A stretch of DNA of 64,000 nucleotides from positions 62,001 to 126,000 of the forward strand of contig JADJKL010000002.1 of NCBI GenBank assembly GCA_016706055.1, given 5' to 3'. The stretch comes from Chitinophagaceae bacterium (lineage in GTDB: Bacteria > Bacteroidota > Bacteroidia > Chitinophagales > Chitinophagaceae). The position numbers were made by a program, and so were the translations under genes. Positions 57,040-64,000 of the stretch are shown in pieces; position 1 is the stretch's first letter, and the number at the start of each line of letters is the position of its first letter. A model generated the notes under the pieces. That model was not told the DNA's origin. It did no database searches and saw only the letters and a program-made list of their open reading frames with translations.

Positions 57040-57966
57040 CTAAGGTTGTTTCTTTCTTTTTATTCTAATCGTTGCATTTTTTTCCAGATTGCTGGATAGG
57101 CGAATATTGAATTTATTCTTTCCATCACTTACAACCAGTAAAGCAGTGTTAGGTGGAATTAATCCAAGGTTTTCTGCATACATAGAAACCTCATTGTATT
57201 CTTTAGTGCTATCAAGCACCACATCAATGCGAATTGATTTGTGAGTGAGTTTCTGACTATTCAGAATCAATCCTTCATTATAAAATACAGAGATGATATC
57301 ACCATCAATTTCGCCATTATCATATACATCCAGTCGTAAGGAGTCTGATTCAACTTCTATTTCGTTTACAATCTCTTTTTGTCTTTTCTTATAATCCTCT
57401 TCCACCACATAATTAATTACTTTTCTTGGAACAACAGTTACTGCTACCAAAGTGTCTTCAATCTGTGGCTGCCATACCTGATAGTTTTCTTTGTATTCGC
57501 TGATGGCTTTTAATACAGAATCTTTTTTGCTGATGTCGGCATTCATGACTAAATCGAAAACAATTTCGGGGCAGGTGTATGTATAGTCTGGCAAACTTCT
57601 GAATGAGCCAACAAGATTAGATGAAACTTGTGAAACTCGGAGCGTTGCCTGCATATTCATTTCGCAATCCACTTCAAAATCTGAAATAGAACCATGATAA
57701 ATTACGGGAACATTATATAAACTAAGTTGCCTTGTTGATGCATTGTAATTTCCCTGCACTTTTACACTGCGATAAGTGTTTTTGAAATAATAGTTTAAAA
57801 TTCCTTTTACGTAATTCTTTTCAGGCTGAAGTACCATTTCTACCAAATAGTTGTTGGCGGAGCTATTTGTTTTTACATTGGCATTGCCATACCAATAGCC
57901 AAATACTGATTGAGAACTGGCATGGAAAGAGGAAAACAATAAAATCAGTAGCAACAATTTCTTCAT
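57040..57966 (-). CDS. Exported protein of unknown function
   Basis: 308 aa with a clear signal peptide (MKKLLLLILLFSSFHASSQ). The mature part starts SVFGYWYGNANVKTNSSANNYLVEMVLQPEKNYVKG, a lipocalin-like or beta-barrel-like opening. The second half contains VLDSTKEYNEVSMYAENLGLIPPNTALLVVSDGKNKFNIRLSSNL. I recognise no named family. Convergent with parC, 3 nt apart. Confidence 0.75.
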   Translation of the reverse strand: MKKLLLLILLFSSFHASSQSVFGYWYGNANVKTNSSANNYLVEMVLQPEKNYVKGILNYYFKNTYRSVKVQGNYNASTRQLSLYNVPVIYHGSISDFEVDCEMNMQATLRVSQVSSNLVGSFRSLPDYTYTCPEIVFDLVMNADISKKDSVLKAISEYKENYQVWQPQIEDTLVAVTVVPRKVINYVVEEDYKKRQKEIVNEIEVESDSLRLDVYDNGEIDGDIISVFYNEGLILNSQKLTHKSIRIDVVLDSTKEYNEVSMYAENLGLIPPNTALLVVSDGKNKFNIRLSSNLEKNATIRIKRKKQP

Positions 57967-58022
57967 GGCTTTGTAATATCGGAAAAACTAATTTTACAGA
58001 GTAAGGAAGTTTTACACAACTG

Positions 58023-58460
58023 TTATTTTAAAAAACGTTTCATTTCTCTTTCCACATCTTTTTTCTTGATAGTATCCCGTTTATCGTGTAGTTTTTTACC
58101 TTTTGCTAATCCAATTTCAATTTTCGCCAGACCTTTATCACTAAAAAATATCCGTAATGGGACAATGGTGTATCCTTTCTCCTTCAGTTTGCCTTCTATT
58201 TTTTTAATCTCTTTTTTTTCTAATAATAATTTTCTATCCCGCAGTGGATCATGATTATTGGCATTGCCGTGAGAATATTCGGCTATATGTAAAGATTTCA
58301 GCCAGATTTCGCCTTTATGGACAAGACAATAACTATCATTAAAACTAGCTCTGCCTTCCCGTAGCGATTTTACTTCTGTTCCGAGCAAAACCATACCTGC
58401 TTCATATTTTGCATCGATGAAGAATTCATGATAAGCTTGTCTGTTTTTTAATTCTGCCAT
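58023..58460 (-). CDS. smpB: SsrA-binding protein SmpB
   Basis: 145 aa, OB-fold partner of tmRNA in rescue of stalled ribosomes. NRQAYHEFFIDAKYEAGMVLLGTEVKSLREGRASFNDSYC and the basic C-terminal tail with GKKLHDKRDTIKKKD are diagnostic. The tmRNA gene itself is not in this window. Confidence 0.95.
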   Translation of the reverse strand: MAELKNRQAYHEFFIDAKYEAGMVLLGTEVKSLREGRASFNDSYCLVHKGEIWLKSLHIAEYSHGNANNHDPLRDRKLLLEKKEIKKIEGKLKEKGYTIVPLRIFFSDKGLAKIEIGLAKGKKLHDKRDTIKKKDVEREMKRFLK

Positions 58461-58495
58461 TAAAATAAATAAAGAAATGCTGGTAAGAAGTGAGA

Positions 58496-59410
58496 TCAGT
58501 TTTTAAAATGTGTCAACACTATCGCCAATTTTTGCTTCAACTCTTTTCTGGGAACAATGAAATCCAAAAAGCCATGCTCCAGAATAAATTCGCTGCGTTG
58601 GAAACCCTCAGGTAAATCTTTTTTTATGGTTTCTTTAATTACTCTTGGTCCAGCAAATCCGATTAATGCATTTGGTTCTGCGATATTTAAATCACCAAGC
58701 ATTCCAAACGATGCAGAGATACCACCGAAAGTTGGGTCAGTCAATAAAGATATATAAGGAAGTTTTGCGTCGCTTAGTTGTGAAAGCTTACCACTTGTTT
58801 TTGCCAATTGCATCAAAGAAAAGGCACTTTCCATCATTCTGGCGCCGCCACTTTTACTGATGACCATATACGGCATATTGTTTTTAAGGCAATGGTCAAC
58901 AGCTCTTGAAAATTTTTCTCCCATCACACTTCCAAGCGAACCGCCGATGAATTCAAAATCCATACAAGCAATTACAATATCATGTCCGCCAACTTTGCCA
59001 ACTGCCACTCTCATCGAATCCTTTAGGTCAGTTTTACTCCAGGTATCTTCTAATCTTTTTTTGTAGGGTTTCAAATCTGTGAACTCCAAAAAATCTTTAC
59101 TTCTGATATTTTCAAAAAGCTCAGTGTATTCACTATTATCAAACAATAAATCGTAGTATTCGTTGCTATTTATTCTATGGTGAAAATTACATTTTGGGCA
59201 AACGAATAAAACCTCTCGTAAGTCATTCATGGTTCCGATATGGTTACAATCGGGGCATTTTACCCAAAGGCCTTCAGGAGTTTCCTTTTTCTCCGAAGTT
59301 TTAGTATTAATACCTTTCTTCATTCTTTTAAACCAACTGGATTTTGTCTCCTCAGTTTTTCCATCTTCTCCTGCCAGATTTGCATCAAAATCTTCTATTT
59401 GTTTCGACAT
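58496..59410 (-). CDS. accD: Acetyl-CoA carboxylase carboxyltransferase subunit beta
   Basis: 304 aa. The N-terminal zinc finger has C52, C55, C71 and C74 (CPDC-x15-CPKC). The crotonase-like core includes FEFIGGSLGSVMGEKFSRAVDHCL, SGGARMMESAFSLMQLAKTS, LTDPTFGGISASFGMLGDLNIAEPNALIGFAGPRVI and FQRSEFILEHGFLDFIV. It makes malonyl-CoA for fatty acid synthesis with AccA, which is elsewhere. It has a near-consensus promoter. Confidence 0.95.
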   Translation of the reverse strand: MSKQIEDFDANLAGEDGKTEETKSSWFKRMKKGINTKTSEKKETPEGLWVKCPDCNHIGTMNDLREVLFVCPKCNFHHRINSNEYYDLLFDNSEYTELFENIRSKDFLEFTDLKPYKKRLEDTWSKTDLKDSMRVAVGKVGGHDIVIACMDFEFIGGSLGSVMGEKFSRAVDHCLKNNMPYMVISKSGGARMMESAFSLMQLAKTSGKLSQLSDAKLPYISLLTDPTFGGISASFGMLGDLNIAEPNALIGFAGPRVIKETIKKDLPEGFQRSEFILEHGFLDFIVPRKELKQKLAIVLTHFKN

Positions 59411-59427
59411 AGCTACTTGTTGAGTTA

Positions 59428-59460
59428 CAAATATATAGAAGTTTGTGGTTTGTAGTCAAA
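59428..59460 (-). promoter_or_regulatory. Bacteroidota promoter of accD
   Basis: On the minus strand TTTG (59460-59457), a 21-nt spacer, then TATATTTG (59435-59428), matching TTTG-N19-21-TAnnTTTG. The start codon follows within 18 nt, implying a short leader. Confidence 0.7.
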
Positions 59461-59554
59461 GGCTTTAAAATGATATAAAGTGCTTATTAATCAAGCTTTT
59501 TCAAGGTGTTAGAAACCTGAAACAAGAATGGTTTGACAATTTTTTTAACGTAAT

Positions 59555-60379
59555 TTATTCTTTATACGGAAACTGAATTTTCAAAGCTTCATAAATACTT
59601 TGATGTAAGATAGTAGCATGATTTTCTTTTGGCAATGGCAGAAAATCTACCTTTAATTTCTTCTTATCTGAGTTTTTCAACTTCTTCGCAATGCCTTCCG
59701 CCTCTCGTTCCATTATTTTGCCTTCGGAACCAACAGAAATATAAACATATCGTTCAGTATCATTTTGTTGTTCAAGCAGATGGGTTGCTTGTATTAAAAG
59801 TGATTCGTTATCCCACCAAAGACTTGGACTTATTATAAAGTAATGTGAGAAAAGGTCTGGTTTTTTCAATAAAACTTCTGTAGCCAGCAAACCGCCAAGT
59901 GATTGGCCTATTAGGTATTTTGTTTTATTGTCTGAGTAATGGGCTTCCACAAATGGCTGTAACTCTTTTTCGATAAATTCAATAAATTTTGCCGAACCTC
60001 CGGTAGTTGGATACTTTTCTTTCAAGTCTTTCAAATCCGTATGAAAAGTAAAGTCTCTTTTCCTGTCAACATTTGCAATACCTACCACTATAAAATCTGG
60101 CATATTAAACATTAAATTAAAAAACTGTACTAATCCTGCAATATGAATAAAGTCTTCATTCATTGATCCATCTAATAAATAAATAACTGGAAGATTTTTT
60201 TCTTTTGAAAAATTTTGCGGCAGATATATATTCAATAGTCTTTCTTCATTTAGGATGTTCGATTTTACAATACTTTTTTCTCCAATAGACAAAGGCTCAG
60301 CCTTTTCATTATTGGTTTGTGCATTTGTTACAATGAAACAACACCCTAAAAAAAGGGAAAGAATTATTTTTAACCGCAT
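59555..60379 (-). CDS. Exported alpha/beta-hydrolase, esterase (IroE/Fes-like)
   Basis: 274 aa with a signal peptide (MRLKIILSLFLGCCFIVTNAQ). The esterase D fold shows LNIYLPQNFSKEKNLPVIYLLDGSMNEDFI and the nucleophile elbow GQSLGG (S160), with a likely His in ENHATILHQSIYEAL. Family members hydrolyse siderophore esters or act as general esterases; siderophore use is only a possibility here. Periplasmic or exported. Confidence 0.88.
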   Translation of the reverse strand: MRLKIILSLFLGCCFIVTNAQTNNEKAEPLSIGEKSIVKSNILNEERLLNIYLPQNFSKEKNLPVIYLLDGSMNEDFIHIAGLVQFFNLMFNMPDFIVVGIANVDRKRDFTFHTDLKDLKEKYPTTGGSAKFIEFIEKELQPFVEAHYSDNKTKYLIGQSLGGLLATEVLLKKPDLFSHYFIISPSLWWDNESLLIQATHLLEQQNDTERYVYISVGSEGKIMEREAEGIAKKLKNSDKKKLKVDFLPLPKENHATILHQSIYEALKIQFPYKE

Positions 60380-60421
60380 GATGTTTTATTATTTATAAGT
60401 GAAAATAAACAGGATTTTACA

Positions 60422-60450
60422 AAATACCCCCGAATAAAATCGAGGGTATT
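60422..60450 (-). terminator. Terminator of fbaA
   Basis: Stem AATACCCCCGA / TCGAGGGTATT with one mismatch and a short loop. It lies about 25 nt after the fbaA stop on the minus strand. Confidence 0.7.
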
Positions 60451-60475
60451 ATAAGCAATTAACCTGCTAAGCCAT

Positions 60476-61542
60476 TTAGGCATTTCGGTTTATACAATTC
60501 AAATCATCAAAAGCTACTTCCAGTCTTTTGATAAATGATTCTTCTCCTTTACGTAGCCATGCTCTTGGATCGTAATATTTTTTATTCGGTTTATCAGCAC
60601 CTTCTGGATTACCAAGTTGGCCTTGCAGATAAGCTTCACTCTTTTTATAATTTTCCAGCACACCTTCCCAGAAAGCCCATTGCAGATCAGTGTCAATATT
60701 CATTTTAATTGCACCATAGCCAATCGCTTCTCTGATTTGATTTTGTGGTGAACCACTTCCTCCATGAAACACAAACCATACTGGCTTAGGACCAGTGCCT
60801 AATTCTTTCTGAATATAAATCTGGCTATTGTTTAAAATTTCCGGTCGTAATTCTACATTTCCAGGTTTGTAAACACCATGCACATTACCAAAAGCAGCCG
60901 CTACGGTAAACATGTTTCCAACCTTACTTAATTCCTTGAATGAGTAAGCAACGTCTTCTGGCTGCGTATATAATTTTGAATTATCTACATTACTGTTATC
61001 AACGCCATCTTCTTCGCCACCCGTTACACCTAACTCAATTTCGATAGCCATACCAAGCGGTTTCATTCTTTTAAAGAATTCAACAGAAGTTGATATATTT
61101 TCTTCAATTGGCTCTTCGCTCAGATCAAGCATATGCGAACTGAAAAGTGGTTGTCCTTTTTCTTTATGAAATTGCTCACCGGCATCTAATAATCCGCTAA
61201 TCCACGGCAACCATTTTTGGAAGCATGGTCAGTATGCAAAACTACTGGCACACCGTAATACTTTGCAACGTTGTGTATATGTAATGCACCGGAAACGCCT
61301 CCGGAAATATTTCCTTGTAATGCATCATTCGGCATTCCTTTACCTGCAATAAACTGCGCACCGCCATTTGAAAACTGAATAATGACAGGAGAGTTTACTT
61401 TCGCTGCAGTTTCCAATGTTGCATTAATAGTATTGGTACCAATAGTGTTTACCGCTGGCAAAGCAAATTGATTGTCTTTCGCATCGTTTAAAAGGGCTTC
61501 CAGTTCTTCACCGAACAGCACACCGGCTTTATACTTTTTCAT
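60476..61542 (-). CDS. fbaA: Class II fructose-bisphosphate aldolase (frameshifted)
   Basis: A zinc-dependent glycolytic and gluconeogenic aldolase of the FbaA type, about 355 aa after correction. The start MKKYKAGVLFGEELEALLNDAKDNQFALPAVN and VVLHTDHAS with a Zn ligand are intact. One base is missing in the T5 run at 61214-61218 (minus-strand A run), so KKWLPWISGLLDAGEQF is shifted. The rest is fine, with AIEIELGVTGGEEDGV, AAFGNVHGVYKPGNV, FHGGSGS and KMNIDTDLQWAFWEG. This is an essential step in most bacteria, so an error is likely. Confidence 0.92.
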
Positions 61543-61646
61543 TTCTGATTTGGTTAAGTTTAAAAATAAAAAAACAGGAACCCTGTTTATATAGTCGCTA
61601 AGATAACGGTTTTGTTTTATTCTTAAATTCCACAGTTTCGCAATAA

Positions 61647-62753
61647 TTAATCACTATTCTTTCCCAAGTTTTTCTGCACTAGCAGCAGATTCTTCCGAAG
61701 GGTTTGCTTTAGGTTTGTTTTTACAATATCGCCAATGGATTTGCACCTGCTAAAATGGGTGGTGTTATGATAATCATTCAGTTCCTCTTTTAGCTGTTGC
61801 ATTTTTTCAGGCGTAGATATTTCGTCATTTTTCATTATATCCAGCAATTCCTTTATTCTGTAACGGGAAGAAACCAGCCGGAAAGTAATCATCGTTCTTT
61901 CTTCAAACTGATATTGGGCTATGGATTCGTTGTTTAAATGCGAAAGACATAATTGCACAAAAGGAAAGTTCTCTTTAAAGAATTGCGGAAAATATAAATT
62001 CTTTCTTCCTTCGTAAGACTGTTGGTCAAAATCAATACAGCGGATGCGATACTGATAATCTTCAATATCCGGTGTAATGTCAATTACAAAATTATAGCTA
62101 CGCATATCGCCAAGTAATCGCACAAAACATCTTTCATTAAACTTCACAAATTCTTTAGCTATCCTGATCTTATTTGTATCTGGGGCATTTAAAAACTGGC
62201 TGATAAACATATCACCAGGAATACCGGGAATATGTTCTTCCACCAATGTATTATCACTTGTAAAAAAAATGATACGGTTAGGAGAGAGGATATGCTCTAA
62301 TTCTAATCCATATATTCTGGAAGCATCGGCAATTTTTATATAGTAGTGATCATAATTGTCGTTGAACTTATTGACGATTCTGATGCGAAAAGGATTCGAG
62401 TTGCCAAAAGTGCAATAATCAACTCTAGCAACATCAAAATGACTGAGAAAACTATAATCACCTTCCGTTTTTAGCGCAGCATAAATTTTTACCAATCCTT
62501 CTCTTATAAATTCCCAGTCACGACTGTCGTAAGATGTTTTTTCCCATAAAGTATCTTTCCCATTTTTATCTTTTATAGGAGTGGACCAGGTAAAATTCAA
62601 CAGGTCGTTGTAAGATACAGGCAGCTTTACTTCACGGCCATGATTTTTGAGGTAATTACGTAGCTTCTCATTCACCGGATACATCGGTTTCTTTCTGGAA
62701 GGCTTATCACCTTCATTAAGTTCTACATCATTATTCTTTTCGCTAAAATTCAT
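61647..62753 (-). CDS. Uncharacterised protein with kinase-fold hallmarks
   Basis: 368 aa, no signal peptide or membrane helix, and no named family recognised. The order of features fits a protein-kinase/aminoglycoside-kinase fold: YIKIAD (K140), a following Glu (E151/E153 in GLELEH), a hinge (LVEEHIPGIPGDMF, 170-183), a catalytic-loop-like LLGDMRSYNF with D216 and N221 spaced D-x4-N, and a metal-binding-like IDFD (D241). His before GD is replaced by Leu. The N-terminus is Lys/Asn-rich and the C-terminus helical. It could be an atypical kinase or a pseudokinase. It stands between a substrate-binding-like gene and fbaA. Confidence 0.65.
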   Translation of the reverse strand: MNFSEKNNDVELNEGDKPSRKKPMYPVNEKLRNYLKNHGREVKLPVSYNDLLNFTWSTPIKDKNGKDTLWEKTSYDSRDWEFIREGLVKIYAALKTEGDYSFLSHFDVARVDYCTFGNSNPFRIRIVNKFNDNYDHYYIKIADASRIYGLELEHILSPNRIIFFTSDNTLVEEHIPGIPGDMFISQFLNAPDTNKIRIAKEFVKFNERCFVRLLGDMRSYNFVIDITPDIEDYQYRIRCIDFDQQSYEGRKNLYFPQFFKENFPFVQLCLSHLNNESIAQYQFEERTMITFRLVSSRYRIKELLDIMKNDEISTPEKMQQLKEELNDYHNTTHFSRCKSIGDIVKTNLKQTLRKNLLLVQKNLGKNSD

Positions 62754-62774
62754 TTGGTAAATAGTGAATTGATT

Positions 62775-63566
62775 CTAAGGTCGTACAATTTGTTCGTAAA
62801 GCGTAGCAAAATATGCCGGAGCTTTTAGTAAGCGGCTTCCATACCAGCTAAACATTTCACCATCTGCCAGTATTATTTTAGTAGTTGGTAAATGAATTTG
62901 TAATTCATCAATATGTTTTTGTTTGAAAGGAAATGGTTCAGACGAAAGGATAACCAATTCAGGATTCCTATTTTTCAATTCTTCAATCGTTATTTCCGGG
63001 TATCTTGTAGCATTGGCGTATATATTTCTAATGCCAACAATTTCAAGCATAGAATGAATAAAAGTATGGCCACCAACGGTCGTATATGGCTTTTGCCAGA
63101 TAAGATAAATTGTTTGTGAATTTGAGTTTGGATTTTGAAGTTGAGCGAAGTTTTCTTTGATGCTACCGACTATGCTTTTCGATTGGGTTTCTTTATTGGT
63201 GATTAATCCAATCTGTCCAATCATTTCATAAGCATCAGTAAGATTATTTATATCACTGATCCATACAGGATAATATTTTTCCAACTCTTCAATCTGTTCT
63301 TTTACATTTTCCTCTTTGTTGGCAATTATAAGGTCGGGTTGTAAAGCATGAATACTTTCCATATTCAATTGCTTCGTGCCGCCAACTCTTGGTTTGCTGC
63401 GAAACCATGCATCAGGATGCACACAAAACTTAGTAATACCAACAACTTCGCCTGACAGGCCAAGATCAGCCAGTAATTCTGTTTGCGATGGTACTAAGGA
63501 AATAATCCGCTTTGGATAAGCGTCAATAAATGTGGTTCTTCGGGTTTGGTCTTTAAAAACGGGCAT
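62775..63566 (-). CDS. Helical-backbone metal/corrinoid-binding protein (BtuF-like), no signal peptide
   Basis: 263 aa with the periplasmic-binding-like type III fold: RIISLVPSQTELLADLGLSGEVVGITKFCVHP, VGGTKQLNMESIHALQPDLIIANKEENVKEQIEEL and LIWQKPYTTVGGHTFIHSMLEIVG match cobalamin-binding and metal-receptor proteins. Unlike true BtuF it lacks a signal peptide or lipobox. It may be cytoplasmic, or its start may be missing further upstream. No permease or ATPase genes are adjacent. Confidence 0.82.
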   Translation of the reverse strand: MPVFKDQTRRTTFIDAYPKRIISLVPSQTELLADLGLSGEVVGITKFCVHPDAWFRSKPRVGGTKQLNMESIHALQPDLIIANKEENVKEQIEELEKYYPVWISDINNLTDAYEMIGQIGLITNKETQSKSIVGSIKENFAQLQNPNSNSQTIYLIWQKPYTTVGGHTFIHSMLEIVGIRNIYANATRYPEITIEELKNRNPELVILSSEPFPFKQKHIDELQIHLPTTKIILADGEMFSWYGSRLLKAPAYFATLYEQIVRP

Positions 63567-63644
63567 GCAGAAATTTACTGCAAATTTTGGAATTGGAAAA
63601 AATCAGGAAAATGTAAGGATAGGAGGTTTAATCGGTTCACCGCG

Positions 63645-63672
63645 CCTCCTGCTAATTTTACTTAGCAGGAGG
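63645..63672. repeat. Perfect 11-bp inverted repeat
   Basis: CCTCCTGCTAA (63645-63655), loop TTTTAC, TTAGCAGGAGG (63662-63672). No T tract follows on either strand, so it is not a standard terminator. It resembles the palindromic intergenic repeats in character but not in sequence. Confidence 0.75.
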
Positions 63673-63674
63673 GT

Positions 63675-63840
63675 TCCGGACTTTGAATCTTTTCATTGGA
63701 TTTGGACACGGTGACACTTTGGTCTTTCTTCAAGGATGTTTGGACTTCGAACGGTTTTTCAAGGATCTGATCTTCTTTGGTTTTTCAATCGGACTTTGGT
63801 CTTTTCGGTTTTTCTTAGGAATTGGTTTCGGTTTTGTTAA
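63675..63840. repeat. Degenerate 7-nt-type repeat tract
   Basis: GGACTTT, GGTCTTT, GGACTTC, CGGACTTTGG and CGGTTTTTC recur along about 165 bp without strict spacing. Opposite-strand reading is rich in AAGTCC/AAGACC. The nature is unknown. Confidence 0.5.
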
Positions 63841-63941
63841 TTGGACATTGATATTGGATGATTGGAAGACAAAAATAATTGGCAAATCTTTAATATTATA
63901 GAGCAAAACAACCCTATTTTATTACGACGGTATTTACCACA

Positions 63942-64000
63942 TTAATAGTAATACTGCACTCCTTCTTTTAGGGGTAGCACACAAGAAAAAGCGTAATTAT
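63942..64000 (-). CDS. Possible C-terminal end of a gene running into the window
   Basis: On the minus strand one frame enters from the right edge and reads NYAFSCVLPLKEGVQYYY before TAA at 63942-63944. The residue mix is protein-like, but 18 residues are too few to identify a family. The two other minus frames stop as well, so this is only a possibility. Confidence 0.2.
   Translation of the reverse strand, partial: NYAFSCVLPLKEGVQYYY

Larger units (their letters stand above)
63567..63941 (+). other. Non-coding end region with hairpin and degenerate repeats
   Basis: No gene is supported in these 375 bp. The region contains a perfect GC-rich hairpin (63645-63672), then a stretch of imperfect GGACTTT / GGTCTTT / CGGTTTT-type units (about 63675-63840). 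Short frames through the repeats have extreme composition and are not accepted. Confidence 0.6.

Noticed and set aside
63683..63901. Plus-strand ORF of 72 residues at the right end
   Set aside because: It reads through the degenerate repeat tract, is dominated by Phe/Leu/Gly, and has no start context or homology.
1..64000. CRISPR arrays, tRNA/rRNA genes, insertion sequences, prophage
   Set aside because: I saw no regularly spaced repeats, no clover-leaf or GGTTCGAATCC-type motif, no transposase and no phage gene. Absence by eye is not proof for short RNAs.

Overview
The window looks like a chromosomal segment of a Bacteroidota bacterium, most likely Chitinophagaceae or a close relative. It is AT-rich. 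Several starts are preceded by the Bacteroidota sigma-factor -7 box TAnnTTTG. There are three large secreted proteins with type IX secretion (T9SS) C-terminal domains, a short RpoD-type sigma factor without region 1.1, an unusually long NusB, and the order nusB-DUF1573-yajC-coaE that is common in this phylum. I see no prophage, insertion sequence, CRISPR array, rRNA or tRNA gene.

Layout. 1-0.8 kb: 3' part of a beta-lactamase-like serine hydrolase. 0.9-4.7 kb: an aminotransferase and the coaE-yajC-DUF1573-nusB block. 4.8-8.7 kb: giant Asp-box/Calx-beta T9SS lipoprotein. 8.9-11 kb: groES-groEL. 11.1-15.1 kb: T9SS metalloprotease with Ig-like repeats. 15.3-20.3 kb: ABC-F ATPase, amino-acid permease, short-chain dehydrogenase and two small unknowns. 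20.7-23.9 kb: third T9SS protein. 24-28.2 kb: VIT-type transporter, ornithine aminotransferase, VOC protein, ispE and a bifunctional nuclease. 28.3-31.3 kb: DUF4412 protein, etfBA and a TPR protein. 31.4-36.7 kb: tilS, rhomboid protease, rlmH and an M16 peptidase pair. 36.8-39.5 kb: small envelope proteins, Hsp20 and bacilliredoxin. 39.6-45.2 kb: lgt, rpoD, trxB, folB and a MATE transporter. 45.2-50.2 kb: a tight run of DUF3822, rsmD, 5-formyl-THF cyclo-ligase, lpxK and rnr. 50.6-57 kb: topoisomerase IV parE and parC separated by three small genes. 57-62.8 kb: smpB, accD, an esterase, fbaA and a kinase-like unknown. 62.8-63.6 kb: a metal/corrinoid-binding-protein-like gene, followed by a repeat-rich non-coding end.

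The sequence is dominated by single-base lesions. About fifteen genes carry a one- or two-base indel, mostly a missing base in or beside a short homopolymer, or a stop codon inside otherwise perfect homology. They include groES, groEL, rpoD, parE, fbaA and rlmH, most of which are essential, so I read these as consensus sequence errors rather than gene decay. Each damaged gene is annotated over its full span with the lesion position given.

I did not find a clearly new multi-gene system. The observations most worth a second look are a conserved-looking unknown with kinase-fold hallmarks (61647-62753), an ABC-F protein with one canonical and one degenerate ATP site, a YajC with a lipoprotein signal, an uninterrupted 35-nt G/C block behind etfA, and a family of intergenic palindromes, one pair of which brackets etfB.
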